DNA of 64,000 nt from Selenihalanaerobacter shriftii (GCF_900167185.1 NZ_FUWM01000009.1:62001-126000); one strand, 5' to 3'. Shown: positions 1 through 7,946, numbered from the stretch's first letter. The notes: generated by a model not told the origin, from the letters alone. A program made the numbers and translations.

Positions 1-5
1 AAGAT

Positions 6-353
6 ATGGAATTATTAGTGATGGTTATTGAAAAGAATGATGATCTAGATAAAATATTAGAAAAATTTCAAGAAATAGGAATTCAGGGAGTAACTATTCT
101 AGATAGTATGGGAACAGGCCATTTATTGACAGAGGATATCTCTATTTTTGGTAGATTAATGCAGTTTGCTGAAGGGAATAAAAAGTATAATAAGACTGTA
201 TTTACTATCATTAAAGATGAGCGAACAATGAATAAAGTTGTTTCCACTGTAGAGGAAGTTGTAGGAGATATAGATCATCCTCATACTGCCTTAGTATTTA
301 CAATACCTCTAGGTATGGTAAAAGGTTTAACCAATGTAGATAAATATTGTTAA
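6..353 (+). CDS. P-II family-like regulatory protein
   Basis: A 115-residue protein with the alternating beta-alpha pattern of GlnB/P-II-like regulators: it opens with MELLVMVIEKND, and a second similar hydrophobic strand follows about residue 64. P-II-like proteins are small trimeric sensors that bind nucleotides and gate transporters or enzymes. The classical uridylylated T-loop tyrosine motif is not recognisable, so it is better called P-II-like than GlnB. The gene lies 54 nt before a cation:proton antiporter on the same strand, which suggests that it regulates that transporter (inference). Only five bases precede the ATG, so its ribosome binding site cannot be judged. Confidence 0.75.
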   Translation: MELLVMVIEKNDDLDKILEKFQEIGIQGVTILDSMGTGHLLTEDISIFGRLMQFAEGNKKYNKTVFTIIKDERTMNKVVSTVEEVVGDIDHPHTALVFTIPLGMVKGLTNVDKYC

Positions 354-407
354 TAAGAGATGAAATATTAACTATATAATTAATATTTTGTATTAGGAGG
401 TGTTAAA

Positions 408-1616
408 ATGGAAATAAATTTAATTTTAATCATAGGAATTATTCTATTATTAAGCTTAGTACTAGGTACTTTAGCCAATAAACTGAAATTACCAGCTGTA
501 CCAGGGTATTTAATAGCTGGTTTATTAATAGGACCATCTTTGTCTAAATTAATTAATCAACGTATGGCTGAACAGCTACAACCAATTAATGGTATAGCTT
601 TAGGGATTATTGCTTTAGTTATAGGTAGTGAGTTTAGTCTAGATTCAATTAAAAAGCTAGGTAAGTCTGTAATATTTATGGGTATTTTCGAAGTATTAGG
701 AGCAGTAGTTTTGGTAACAGCAGTTATGATGTTATTTGTCAATGACTTTCCATTAGCATTATTATTAGGTGGATTAGCAGCTGCTACTGCTCCAGCTGCT
801 ACTGTGGCAGTGATTAAAGAGAGTTATTCTTCAGGACCATTAACAAATAGTTTATTAGGAATTGTAGCTTTAGATGATGTGTTAGGAGTAGTCGCTTTTG
901 GAATAATATCTGCAGTTGTTAAAGCAATGGTTGGAGGTGTAGCTAATACTTCTATTATTTCTATGATACAATCTCCGTTTATAGAGATTATTGGTTCAAT
1001 CGTTTTAGGAAGTATAATAGGTTATATGCTTAGCTATTTTGCAAATAAAATAAATAGCGAAAAAACTTTATTGGCTTTAGTTTTAGGAAGTGTATTTTTA
1101 GCTAGTGGCTTAGCAAGTTTTTTGGAGTTTTCTCCTATTTTAACTAATATGGTTTCAGGAGCTGCTGTTAAAAACATTTCATCTCGTCATAAGAAGATAT
1201 TTAACTTAATAGAAGGTATTGAAAAACCGATATTTATTATTTTCTTCGCTTTGGCTGGTGCTCGATTTGAGATTCATAGATTAGTTGATATTGGAGTTGT
1301 AGGAGCGATATATGCTATAACTAGAGTAGCAGGTAAGGCCTTAGGAGTAAGATTAGGTGGAGAATTAGGTAATGCTTCAGCAGAAGTAAAGAAATATTTA
1401 GGAATGTGTTTAATGCCTCAAGCTGGTGTTGCAGTAGGATTAATTATTATAGCTCAACAATCATACCCCCAAGCCAGTAATTTCATTTTAAATATTTTAT
1501 TAACGTCAGTAATGATATCAGCATTAATAGGTCCAGTATTATCTAGAGTAGCATTAGAGAAGGCTGGGGAGGTCGGAGCATTACAAAATCAACATAACAA
1601 AAGTCAATTTAAATAA
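408..1616 (+). CDS. cation:proton antiporter (CPA2/Kef-like membrane domain)
   Basis: A 402-residue integral membrane protein with about 12 hydrophobic segments. It shows the CPA2-type unwound-helix motif TAPAAT at residues 127-132 and the paired acidic residues D156-D157 in ALDDVLG that carry ions in this superfamily. It would exchange Na+ or K+ for protons across the cytoplasmic membrane. There is no C-terminal TrkA-N (RCK) domain. Control may instead come from the P-II-like protein encoded 54 nt upstream (inference). An AGGAGG Shine-Dalgarno lies 7 nt before the ATG. The exact ion cannot be told from sequence. Confidence 0.85.
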   Translation: MEINLILIIGIILLLSLVLGTLANKLKLPAVPGYLIAGLLIGPSLSKLINQRMAEQLQPINGIALGIIALVIGSEFSLDSIKKLGKSVIFMGIFEVLGAVVLVTAVMMLFVNDFPLALLLGGLAAATAPAATVAVIKESYSSGPLTNSLLGIVALDDVLGVVAFGIISAVVKAMVGGVANTSIISMIQSPFIEIIGSIVLGSIIGYMLSYFANKINSEKTLLALVLGSVFLASGLASFLEFSPILTNMVSGAAVKNISSRHKKIFNLIEGIEKPIFIIFFALAGARFEIHRLVDIGVVGAIYAITRVAGKALGVRLGGELGNASAEVKKYLGMCLMPQAGVAVGLIIIAQQSYPQASNFILNILLTSVMISALIGPVLSRVALEKAGEVGALQNQHNKSQFK

Positions 1617-1811
1617 TTGAGATGTCTTTTGATGGAGAGATGAATATATAATTAATTCAATAAAAGTTGTGATAAAGTTATAAGTCAGTGCATATAATGT
1701 AGTAAGTAGTTTAATTAAGTTAATAAATAACATTTAAGATAATATAGCTAAAAATTAAATGCATGAATGGATTATATGAAAGGGGAAGAATAGATTTGAT
1801 TTTATACTGCT

Positions 1812-1831
1812 AAAGTGAAATATTTCACTTT
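1812..1831. repeat. 20-bp perfect palindrome upstream of Com-like gene
   Basis: AAAGTGAAATATTTCACTTT reads the same on both strands. It lies 38 bp before the ATG of the first Com-like gene, a position suited to an operator. It has no T-tract typical of a terminator. What binds it is unknown. Confidence 0.5.
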
Positions 1832-1868
1832 GTCCATTCGATGCTATTAATGGAGGGTAACAAAATAA

Positions 1869-2033
1869 ATGGATGACCTAAGGTGTAAATGTGATAAGTT
1901 AGTTGCTAAGGTCGAAGGGGACAGTGTAATTATTAAATGTCGTCATTGTAAACGTTTTTTAATTATTCAAACTAGGGATATAAAATCAATAGAGTATACA
2001 GACAACTTAAAGACAAGAGTCCAGAGGCTTTGA
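1869..2033 (+). CDS. Com-like small zinc-finger protein (copy 1)
   Basis: A 54-residue protein with four cysteines in a C-x-C (C6, C8) and C-x2-C (C24, C27) arrangement, in the context LRCKC ... IKCRHCKR. This closely resembles phage Mu Com (RCKNC ... IRCPRCKRH), a zinc-finger protein that binds mom mRNA and switches on its translation. A GGAGGG lies 12 nt before the ATG, which is long. Its last codons overlap the first octamer of a repeat/hairpin element. A paralogue lies at 2445-2585. No Mu structural genes or mom are nearby, so the target here is unknown. Nucleic-acid binding is likely; RNA binding is by analogy only. Confidence 0.7.
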   Translation: MDDLRCKCDKLVAKVEGDSVIIKCRHCKRFLIIQTRDIKSIEYTDNLKTRVQRL

Positions 2034-2080
2034 GCCCAGAGGCCAGTGTTATGTGATATCTGCATAATACTGGCCCTTTA
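2019..2080 (+). repeat. GYYCAGAG octamer pair plus hairpin, element A
   Basis: Octamers GTCCAGAG (2019-2026) and GCCCAGAG (2034-2041) start 15 nt apart and run directly into a long hairpin whose arms GGCCAGT.../...ACTGGCC span 2041-2074. The stop codon of the first Com-like gene (2031-2033) lies between the octamers. The hairpin could terminate transcription, but only a short weak T stretch follows it. Confidence 0.6.
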
Positions 2081-2109
2081 TATATTTAACAATAGAATAT
2101 ATTTGTAAA

Positions 2110-2184
2110 GTTCAGAGACTAATTTAGAGTCCAGAGACTATAAGTCCAGAGGCCAGCGGTATTTATATACTGCTGGCTTTTTTT
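2110..2184 (+). repeat. GYYCAGAG octamer triplet plus terminator-like hairpin, element B
   Basis: Octamers start at 2110, 2129 and 2144; the last two are again 15 nt apart. The third octamer runs into a hairpin at 2152-2177 with arms GCCAGC/GCTGGC, followed by a seven-T run. It looks like a working intrinsic terminator. No gene lies between element A and this element. Confidence 0.65.
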
Positions 2185-2226
2185 ATTTATTCTGGATTTT
2201 TAATGAAACGAAAGGAGGTGTGAGTA

Positions 2227-2424
2227 ATGACATTTATTTTGACTATTAGTGCTATTTTAATTCTTGTTTTTAGTTTAGGAGCTAGTTGGTTATTGGTGGA
2301 TGATACTTTTAAAATTGAAAATCGCTTTTTAAAAGGTGGAATGTTTGTTGTGCTTAGTGGCTTATTATTAGTGATTACTTCTGCATTTTATACTATGTTA
2401 ATTTGGCCGCCGCACATATTTTAA
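2227..2424 (+). CDS. small two-helix membrane protein
   Basis: A 65-residue protein with two hydrophobic segments at about residues 4-26 and 37-58, separated by a short charged linker (DDTFKIENRFLKGG). An AAGGAGGTG Shine-Dalgarno precedes the ATG. It sits between repeat element B and the second Com-like gene, 20 nt ahead of that gene, so the two are probably co-transcribed. I do not recognise the family. Its size and neighbours suggest a small accessory or holin-like membrane protein, but nothing specific supports a function. Confidence 0.6.
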   Translation: MTFILTISAILILVFSLGASWLLVDDTFKIENRFLKGGMFVVLSGLLLVITSAFYTMLIWPPHIF

Positions 2425-2444
2425 AATGAAATGGAGGTGATATA

Positions 2445-2585
2445 GTGAACGATTACTTGCGGTGCAAGTGCGGTAAGATCGTTTGTGAGATAGTAGAGAA
2501 TAAGATCATCATTAAATGTAGACATTGCAAGCGATTTATTACTATTATTACACAAGGAGTTACAGAGATAGAATATAGTGGATGA
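2445..2585 (+). CDS. Com-like small zinc-finger protein (copy 2)
   Basis: A 46-residue protein, closely related to the product at 1869: LRCKCGK and IIIKCRHCKRF are shared almost exactly, with cysteines C7, C9, C25 and C28. It starts at GTG, 8 nt after GGAGGTG. It matches the Mu Com zinc-finger pattern. The gene is followed 22 nt later by repeat element C, just as copy 1 is followed by element A. The two gene-plus-element units therefore look like a duplication. The gene ends about 117 nt before a multiheme cytochrome gene. The function is probably RNA or DNA binding; the target is unknown. Confidence 0.7.
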   Translation: MNDYLRCKCGKIVCEIVENKIIIKCRHCKRFITIITQGVTEIEYSG

Positions 2586-2607
2586 TATAAAAAAGATAAT
2601 AAGGATA

Positions 2608-2672
2608 GTCCAGAGACTTTGAGTCCAGAGGCCGGTCAAATTAGTGTTTTACTGGTCTCTATTTTGTTTTTT
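2608..2672 (+). repeat. GYYCAGAG octamer pair plus hairpin, element C
   Basis: GTCCAGAG occurs at 2608-2615 and 2623-2630, again 15 nt apart. The second copy forms the base of a hairpin at 2628-2659 in which 12 of 13 pairs match, including wobble. A T-rich stretch follows, so it is probably also a terminator for the Com-like gene 2. Confidence 0.65.
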
Positions 2673-2701
2673 GTAATTATTGAAAGGGGTGACAATAAGG
2701 A

Positions 2702-3541
2702 ATGGAATTGAATAAAAAATTCTATTTAGGGCTAATTTTGATGTTAAGCTTAATGTTTTTTTTAAATAGTGTTGCTGCAGCTAGAACAGACAAATACTGC
2801 TTAACATGTCATGGGTTAAAAGGATTTACTACTGAACACAATGATAAAGAAATATCATTAACAGTTAATCAATCTATTTTAAAAGATTCAGTTCATAATA
2901 ATAATAATTGTGTAACCTGTCATATGGATATCCAGGGATATCCGCATAAAAATGTTGTATATGGTACTGAGTTAGCTGTTAAAGTAGCTAATAATTGCCA
3001 AATGTGTCATTCAAATGAAGCTAAAGGTTATAAAGAAAGCCGTCACTGGGAGGTAACTAAAGAAGGTAAAACAGATGTTAGTTGTAGTAGTTGTCATGGA
3101 AAGCATGATATTCAGAAGAGTGATTTTACCAAGCAGGAAGAATTAGAACTATGTTCAGAATGTCATAAAGGAATAGTACTAGAAAGTACTAAAGAAAGTT
3201 TTCATGGTAAAGCAGTTGAATTAGGAAGTAAAAGAGCAGCTAGTTGTGTTGATTGCCATCATGATTCACATCGAATTTTAGGGCCACAACATCAAGAGTC
3301 ATCTGTATCTGATAAGAATCTTCCTAAGACTTGTGCTAAATGTCACGAAAAGCCTAGAAAGAATTTTGCTAAAGGTGTTCAGCATGCTGAGTTAGAGCCT
3401 GAAGGAGAAGGAGCACCAATGTATTATACATTTAAGTTCTTTACATGGTTAACTATTCTGACAATTACTTTCTTAATAGTTCATATTTTAATTGAGTTAA
3501 TAGGTAAATTTAGGCGGGCTAATAATGATGAAAGTCATTAA
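2702..3541 (+). CDS. seven-heme cytochrome c, membrane anchored
   Basis: A 279-residue protein with an N-terminal export signal (about residues 8-26) and seven CXXCH heme-binding motifs: CLTCH, CVTCH, CQMCH, CSSCH, CSECH, CVDCH and CAKCH. A single C-terminal transmembrane helix (about residues 246-268) follows, so the heme domain faces the outside of the cytoplasmic membrane. The family passes electrons between membrane quinol and external acceptors. The next gene, 18 nt downstream, encodes a membrane cytochrome b, so the two probably form one quinol-oxidising complex. No terminal reductase is in the window and the acceptor is unknown. Confidence 0.88.
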   Translation: MELNKKFYLGLILMLSLMFFLNSVAAARTDKYCLTCHGLKGFTTEHNDKEISLTVNQSILKDSVHNNNNCVTCHMDIQGYPHKNVVYGTELAVKVANNCQMCHSNEAKGYKESRHWEVTKEGKTDVSCSSCHGKHDIQKSDFTKQEELELCSECHKGIVLESTKESFHGKAVELGSKRAASCVDCHHDSHRILGPQHQESSVSDKNLPKTCAKCHEKPRKNFAKGVQHAELEPEGEGAPMYYTFKFFTWLTILTITFLIVHILIELIGKFRRANNDESH

Positions 3542-3559
3542 TTCAAGGAGGTGGAAAGT

Positions 3560-4405
3560 GTGGAAAATATAACTTTTTCTAAAGAAAAAGGATTAGTGTT
3601 TAAAAGGTTTAGTCTTAACCAAAGATTTCAACATATATTGGTGTTTATAACTTTTACTCTTTGTGCAGTTACAGGATTACCTATTAAGTATGATGGTGCA
3701 GCATGGGCTCCCCAAATAGTTGACCTCTTTGGCGGATTTTATGCTATGCTCTGCGTTCATATAATTAGTGGAGTAATTATGTTATTGGTATTTATATACC
3801 ATTTAATCTATTTAGCTGGATATGCTTATTTAAAAGGACCATCTTGGGATTTTATGCTTAAATGGCAAGATGCTTTAGACTTTGTTCAGAATATTAAATA
3901 TAATTTAGGATTTACTAATAAACCACCAGATTATGGAAGATATTCATATAAAGAAAAGTTTGATTATTGGGCTGTCTTCTGGGGTATGTTTATTATGGGA
4001 GGATCTGGACTTATGATGTGGTGTCCAGAAGCTACTGCTAAGTTTTTTCCACGGTGGGTAAGTTCTTGTGCTAGAATAGCTCATAGTGATGAAGCAATTT
4101 TAGCAATTTTAGCTATCTTCGTTTGGCATTTCTATAATGTTCATCTAAGTCCTGATTTTTTCCCAATGAATTTAGTCTGGTTTAATGGAAAGATTAGTAA
4201 GACAGTAATGGAACATGAACATCCTACTGAATTAAAACAAATTATGGATAATATATCTGATAAAGAGGAGTTAGATGATGAACTTGTTGATACAACAAGT
4301 TTTAAGCATACTAATAACCGTATTTTAATTGTTATAGAGATATTATTCTATACAGGTATTTTAATTTGGTTTTTGATGTTTTTTTTACCATTAGGATTAA
4401 TGTAA
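3560..4405 (+). CDS. membrane cytochrome b (formate dehydrogenase gamma/b561-like)
   Basis: A 281-residue protein with about five transmembrane segments and histidines in helices (e.g. NQRFQHIL, LCVHII, FIYHLIYL, FVWHFYNVHLSP) suited to ligate b-type hemes, as in the FdnI/b561-like family. I place the start at the second GTG (3560), because AAGGAGG at 3545-3551 overlaps the first in-frame GTG (3551) and lies 8 nt from the second. With the cytochrome c immediately upstream it would oxidise menaquinol and hand electrons outward. About 50 residues between the last two helices are acidic and probably cytoplasmic. Confidence 0.82.
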   Translation: MENITFSKEKGLVFKRFSLNQRFQHILVFITFTLCAVTGLPIKYDGAAWAPQIVDLFGGFYAMLCVHIISGVIMLLVFIYHLIYLAGYAYLKGPSWDFMLKWQDALDFVQNIKYNLGFTNKPPDYGRYSYKEKFDYWAVFWGMFIMGGSGLMMWCPEATAKFFPRWVSSCARIAHSDEAILAILAIFVWHFYNVHLSPDFFPMNLVWFNGKISKTVMEHEHPTELKQIMDNISDKEELDDELVDTTSFKHTNNRILIVIEILFYTGILIWFLMFFLPLGLM

Positions 4406-4542
4406 AGCAAATAATTATTATATAAAAGAGAATATAATTAGCTATAGATAGAAACTCTCCAAGTTCAAGTATAAATTTTTGCTATTTATGAAAGAATACT
4501 AATATATGAACTATTTAAATCTAAGTTAAAAGGAGGAAAACT

Positions 4543-4704
4543 ATGGGAAATTTTGAATGTAGTAGCTGTGGTGCAGAATTCTCCGCTCCTTTATGTTGTG
4601 GTGGAGAGATGACTAAAGCAGGTAGTAATTATGTTTGTGAAAATTGTGGTAAAGTAATGGATGAGGTGTCTGCAAGCGTTTCAGAAGTAAATTGTTGTGA
4701 ATAA
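4543..4704 (+). CDS. small cysteine-rich zinc-ribbon protein
   Basis: A 53-residue protein with CSSCG, CCGG, CENCG and a terminal CCE. The CxxC pairs at residues 6-9 and 32-35 make a plausible zinc ribbon. AGGAGG lies 6 nt before the ATG and a strong terminator follows at 4715, so it looks like a single-gene unit. The family is not recognised. It could be a metal-binding or metal-sensing small protein, and the extra CC pairs may bind metal too. Confidence 0.65.
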   Translation: MGNFECSSCGAEFSAPLCCGGEMTKAGSNYVCENCGKVMDEVSASVSEVNCCE

Positions 4705-4714
4705 TTACCGATTT

Positions 4715-4748
4715 AAAAGCATCCTGGATTTACAGGGTGCTTTTGTTA
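4715..4748 (+). terminator. intrinsic terminator after the zinc-ribbon gene
   Basis: A 12-bp stem (AAAAGCATCCTG with CAGGGTGCTTTT, one G-T pair) and a six-base loop, with T residues at its 3' end. Confidence 0.85.
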
Positions 4749-4797
4749 TTGACAGATAAAAAAGGGGGTGATATCATTATTTGAGGGAGGTTATACG

Positions 4798-5307
4798 ATG
4801 AAGTTTAAAGTTACATTATTGATGTTAGTAGTTATGATATTGGCTGTAGGCTGTAATATAGTTGAAGATATTGATTCTATGCCTACAATCTATGAGGCAG
4901 AGCGGAATTTAGAAGGAGAATGGTCAAAGGATACTTTACCAAGAGATGGAGAATATAGAGTAGTTACTACAGAGAATAGAGAAGAAGTATTAAAAGATTT
5001 ACAACATAAACAGTATTATGAAAGAATTAGTAAGTTAGATTTAACAGATAAGGTGGGTATTTTAGCTTACTTAGGAGAAATGCCAAGTGGAGGCTATGGT
5101 ATTCAAATCGATAAGGTGATTGAAAAAGATAATAAGTTAGTCGTTAAAGTAACACAAGTTAGTCCTGAAGATGATGAGGTTTCAATTACTGTGATTACTC
5201 ACCCTTATGATTTAGTTGTAATTGATAAGAGTAAATTTAAGTCTAAAGAAATTTCCGATTTAGATTTAATTGTGGTTAATCAAAATGGAGAGTTTATTAA
5301 CAAATAA
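4798..5307 (+). CDS. PrcB-like domain lipoprotein
   Basis: A 169-residue lipoprotein: the signal peptide ends in a lipobox-like LAVGC (Cys at about residue 19). The C-terminal part carries the PrcB_C-type motif GEMPSGGYGIQI followed by beta strands. PrcB-like domains are linked to secreted protease complexes, but the exact role in Firmicutes is unclear. The ATG at 4798 is chosen because GAGGGAGG precedes it by 7 nt; an upstream in-frame start lacks a site. The gene is flanked by terminators on both sides, so it is probably monocistronic. Confidence 0.7.
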   Translation: MKFKVTLLMLVVMILAVGCNIVEDIDSMPTIYEAERNLEGEWSKDTLPRDGEYRVVTTENREEVLKDLQHKQYYERISKLDLTDKVGILAYLGEMPSGGYGIQIDKVIEKDNKLVVKVTQVSPEDDEVSITVITHPYDLVVIDKSKFKSKEISDLDLIVVNQNGEFINK

Positions 5308-5346
5308 TCATAAGTTTTAATTCTAAATTCAAATATATTATTTTAT

Positions 5347-5394
5347 AATACAGAGCAGTTAGTTATAAATAGGCTAATTGGTCTGTATTTTTAT
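5347..5394 (+). terminator. intrinsic terminator
   Basis: Arms AATACAGAGCAGTTAG and CTAATTGGTCTGTATT pair at 15 of 16 positions (one G-T pair), followed by a T-rich run. It ends the lipoprotein unit. Confidence 0.8.
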
Positions 5395-5467
5395 ATTAAT
5401 TAAAAAGAGTTAGTTTGGGGAAAGTATGTAAAAGAGTTAAAGTTCAACTAGTATTAGGAGGGTATAA

Positions 5468-6568
5468 ATGCTAGAAAAAGGTAAAGTTTCTGGTAGACAA
5501 TTAGAGTGGTTACTTATTATGTCGATGCTACCAACAGTGATGTTAATTTTGCCAAGCGCACTTGCTCCATATGCTAAACAAGATAGTTGGTTAGCAATAA
5601 TTATCATAGGAATTATTGGTTTATTAACTGGATACATAGTTGTTTTATTAGGAAACAAGTTTCCTAATAAAACTATTATTGGTTATAGTCCATTAATTGT
5701 TGGTAAATTTTTAAGTAAAATAGTTAGTTTGATTTATATATTATTTTTTATTCATATTACAGCTGTGATTATCAGAGAGTTTGGTGAAGTTTTAAATGTA
5801 ACATTTCTAAAAAATACTCCATTAGAAATCATATTGATTTCAACTATTTTAGTTTTAGCTTCAGCTGTCAGGAATGGAATTGAAGTTATTTCAAGAGTTA
5901 ACGAGTTAATTTTACCAGTGATGATTGGGATTATAATTATTATTTATTTTCTTATTTTACCAGATTTAAACTTTGCTAAATTAAAACCTGTATTAGCAAA
6001 TGGAATAATGCCAATTTTAAAAGGAGCATATCCAACTTCACTTTTTTTAACTGAAACATTTGTATTAATTACTATTTTGCCGGCTATTAATAAGTCTAAA
6101 GAAGCATTAAGCTCAACTTTTAAAGCAGTTTTAATTGTAACTTTTTTAGGTTTAATAATGATGGTTGAAATTGTTGCTTTATATGGTGGTGATCAAAGTG
6201 CTACCTTACAGTATCCTATGCTGTCTTTAGTGCAATATATTAGTCTGTTTGGTTTTGTAGAAAATATAGATGCTTTAATAGTAGTAATGTGGATTGGAGG
6301 AGGGTTTATTAAAATTGCTATTTTTTATTATTGTTTAGTAATTAATATCGCGGAAACTTTTAAATTAAAGAGTTATAAATCAGTAGTATTACCAACAGGT
6401 ATCATATTAATTACTTTTTCTTTAATGCTTTTTGAAAATATCACTCAATTAGGAACAATAGTCACAGAAATTTTACCACCATATTATTTAGTATTAAAGA
6501 TAGGAATTCCTTTATTACTATTAATGATTGCTACATTTCGTGGAAGTAAAGAAAGTAAACACAATTAG
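5468..6568 (+). CDS. GerAB-type spore germination permease
   Basis: A 366-residue protein with about ten transmembrane helices. It belongs to the APC-superfamily branch of GerAB/GerKB germinant-receptor permeases, which sit in the spore inner membrane, bind small germinants and pass the signal on. The opening (SGRQLEWLLIMSMLPTVMLILPS) is typical. AGGAGGG precedes the ATG. No gerAA or gerAC partner is adjacent, which is unusual since the three normally form an operon; it may work with distant partners. The next genes encode the spore-associated YIEGIA pair. Confidence 0.82.
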   Translation: MLEKGKVSGRQLEWLLIMSMLPTVMLILPSALAPYAKQDSWLAIIIIGIIGLLTGYIVVLLGNKFPNKTIIGYSPLIVGKFLSKIVSLIYILFFIHITAVIIREFGEVLNVTFLKNTPLEIILISTILVLASAVRNGIEVISRVNELILPVMIGIIIIIYFLILPDLNFAKLKPVLANGIMPILKGAYPTSLFLTETFVLITILPAINKSKEALSSTFKAVLIVTFLGLIMMVEIVALYGGDQSATLQYPMLSLVQYISLFGFVENIDALIVVMWIGGGFIKIAIFYYCLVINIAETFKLKSYKSVVLPTGIILITFSLMLFENITQLGTIVTEILPPYYLVLKIGIPLLLLMIATFRGSKESKHN

Positions 6569-6601
6569 ATTATTTTTAATTTTTATATAAGAGGTGAAAA
6601 T

Positions 6602-7477
6602 ATGGAACATTTATCGGAGATAGTAATTGGAATATTAATGGGAACTATAGCTAGAATAATTATGCTTAAAGAAGATTATCGTCAATATCCTAGCTTTCCT
6701 GATGCTTTTTTAATACATATAACTATTGGTTTTGTGGCTGCCGCTTTAGGTGCAGTGGCTTTACCTGCTTTATTGGAAAATAATTTTGTAGCAGTTACTT
6801 TTTTAGTTTTAGCTATTCAACAGTTTAGAGACGTAAGAAAGATAGAGAAGAATGACTTATTAGCATTAGAAAATGTAGAATTAGTTAAAAGAGGAGAGGC
6901 TTATATTAATGGAATAGCTAAGAGCTTTGAAGCCAGAAACTATATAGTAATTATTACATCTTTAGTAACTACTGGAACTTTAGAGTTTATGAAGACATCA
7001 TATCCTATCTTAGAAATAGGATTAGCAGTTATTTTAGGGATAATGACACCTTATTTAATAGATAAATGGACAAAAGATCAAGTAGTTGGTGATGTAGCAG
7101 AAGTAAAAAAAGTGACTTTAAAGTTTGATGGTCATAATCTATTAGTAGATGGACAATATATATCTAACCAAGCATTAGATAATGCTAAAGACCGGATTTT
7201 AGAGGAAGGAATTGGAGTAGTAATTAAGCCTTATAATCATGCTGGAGATATTAGTTTAGCTAATTATGGTCAAAGACAAGCAATTGCTCATGAAGCAGCA
7301 CGAATTTTAGGGGTTAAACGTTATATAGAAACCCGTAGAAACTTTAATACCGGTGAAGTAATTATGATGATTGTACCTATGAGGAAAGATGTGGAAGCTT
7401 TATTAAAAGTAATTAAACAAGTTCCGTTATTAGAGAGTACTAAACGTGAAAAACATATTCAGATCGGTGCTGACTAA
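6602..7477 (+). CDS. YIEGIA family membrane protein
   Basis: A 291-residue protein with transmembrane helices in the first half (about residues 5-22, 35-60, 107-125 and 135-152) and a soluble C-terminal domain. AYINGIAKSFEARNY near residue 98 is the family signature, with N where the name motif YIEGIA has E. The family occurs in spore formers and its biochemical role is not established. GAGGTG precedes the ATG. It is followed at 24 nt by its usual partner, the small capping-subunit-like protein. Confidence 0.82.
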   Translation: MEHLSEIVIGILMGTIARIIMLKEDYRQYPSFPDAFLIHITIGFVAAALGAVALPALLENNFVAVTFLVLAIQQFRDVRKIEKNDLLALENVELVKRGEAYINGIAKSFEARNYIVIITSLVTTGTLEFMKTSYPILEIGLAVILGIMTPYLIDKWTKDQVVGDVAEVKKVTLKFDGHNLLVDGQYISNQALDNAKDRILEEGIGVVIKPYNHAGDISLANYGQRQAIAHEAARILGVKRYIETRRNFNTGEVIMMIVPMRKDVEALLKVIKQVPLLESTKREKHIQIGAD

Positions 7478-7501
7478 GACAAAGGGGAGGAAACTTAAGT
7501 T

Positions 7502-7687
7502 ATGCCAAATATTAAAGAGATATTAGCTGTAATTACTTGTGAAAAAGATGTAGTAGGAGGAACTCTACCAATCTTCTATGCCAAGGATAAGGAAGAACAG
7601 GAGTTAATTGCTGTAGAGTTAGGTAGAATTTTAGCAGCAGATGTTCATAAGTTATCTACAGGGGTTATAGTTTTAAAAGATTCATAA
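7502..7687 (+). CDS. capping complex subunit-like partner of YIEGIA
   Basis: A 61-residue protein (ILAVITCEKDVVGGTLPIFYAKDKEEQELIAVELGRILAADVHKL) that matches the small family always found next to YIEGIA proteins. It lies 24 nt behind the YIEGIA gene. GGGGAGG is about 11 nt before the ATG, slightly long. Gene order and size support the assignment; function is known only through this association. Confidence 0.78.
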   Translation: MPNIKEILAVITCEKDVVGGTLPIFYAKDKEEQELIAVELGRILAADVHKLSTGVIVLKDS

Positions 7688-7695
7688 TGTTAAGT

Positions 7696-7887
7696 TTAAT
7701 ATTTTACTTTATGTTCTTGAAAGATATCACAATGACTATCATCCCAATTAACACAAAGATCACATTGGGCTTCTGTTAATGATTCTAAATTTCCTAAAAA
7801 GGATATACCATATCCTTGAGCTACAGTAATTGATTCATATTCTGGACATTTACCAGCGACTTGATGTAATAATTCCTCATTATACAA
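7696..7887 (-). CDS. small cysteine-containing hypothetical protein
   Basis: A 63-residue protein with cysteines at CPEY, CDLC and CDIF; the pattern C-x2-C-x9-C could bind metal. It starts at TTG with AAGGAGGG 7 nt upstream, so the start is credible. It faces the YIEGIA pair with only 8 bp between the stops. I do not recognise the family. Confidence 0.6.
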   Translation of the reverse strand: MYNEELLHQVAGKCPEYESITVAQGYGISFLGNLESLTEAQCDLCVNWDDSHCDIFQEHKVKY

Positions 7888-7946
7888 TAAGATTCCCTCC
7901 TTAAATTTTAGCTATGATTATTTTACCATGAATCCATATTCATTAT

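Noticed and set aside
2421-2639. Minus-strand 72-codon frame
   Set aside because: It is opposite the second Com-like gene, which has a good ribosome site and a conserved zinc-finger motif.
1869-2672. Mu-like prophage remnant
   Set aside because: Only the Com-like genes recall Mu. No transposase, mom, head or tail gene is near, so a prophage call is not supported.
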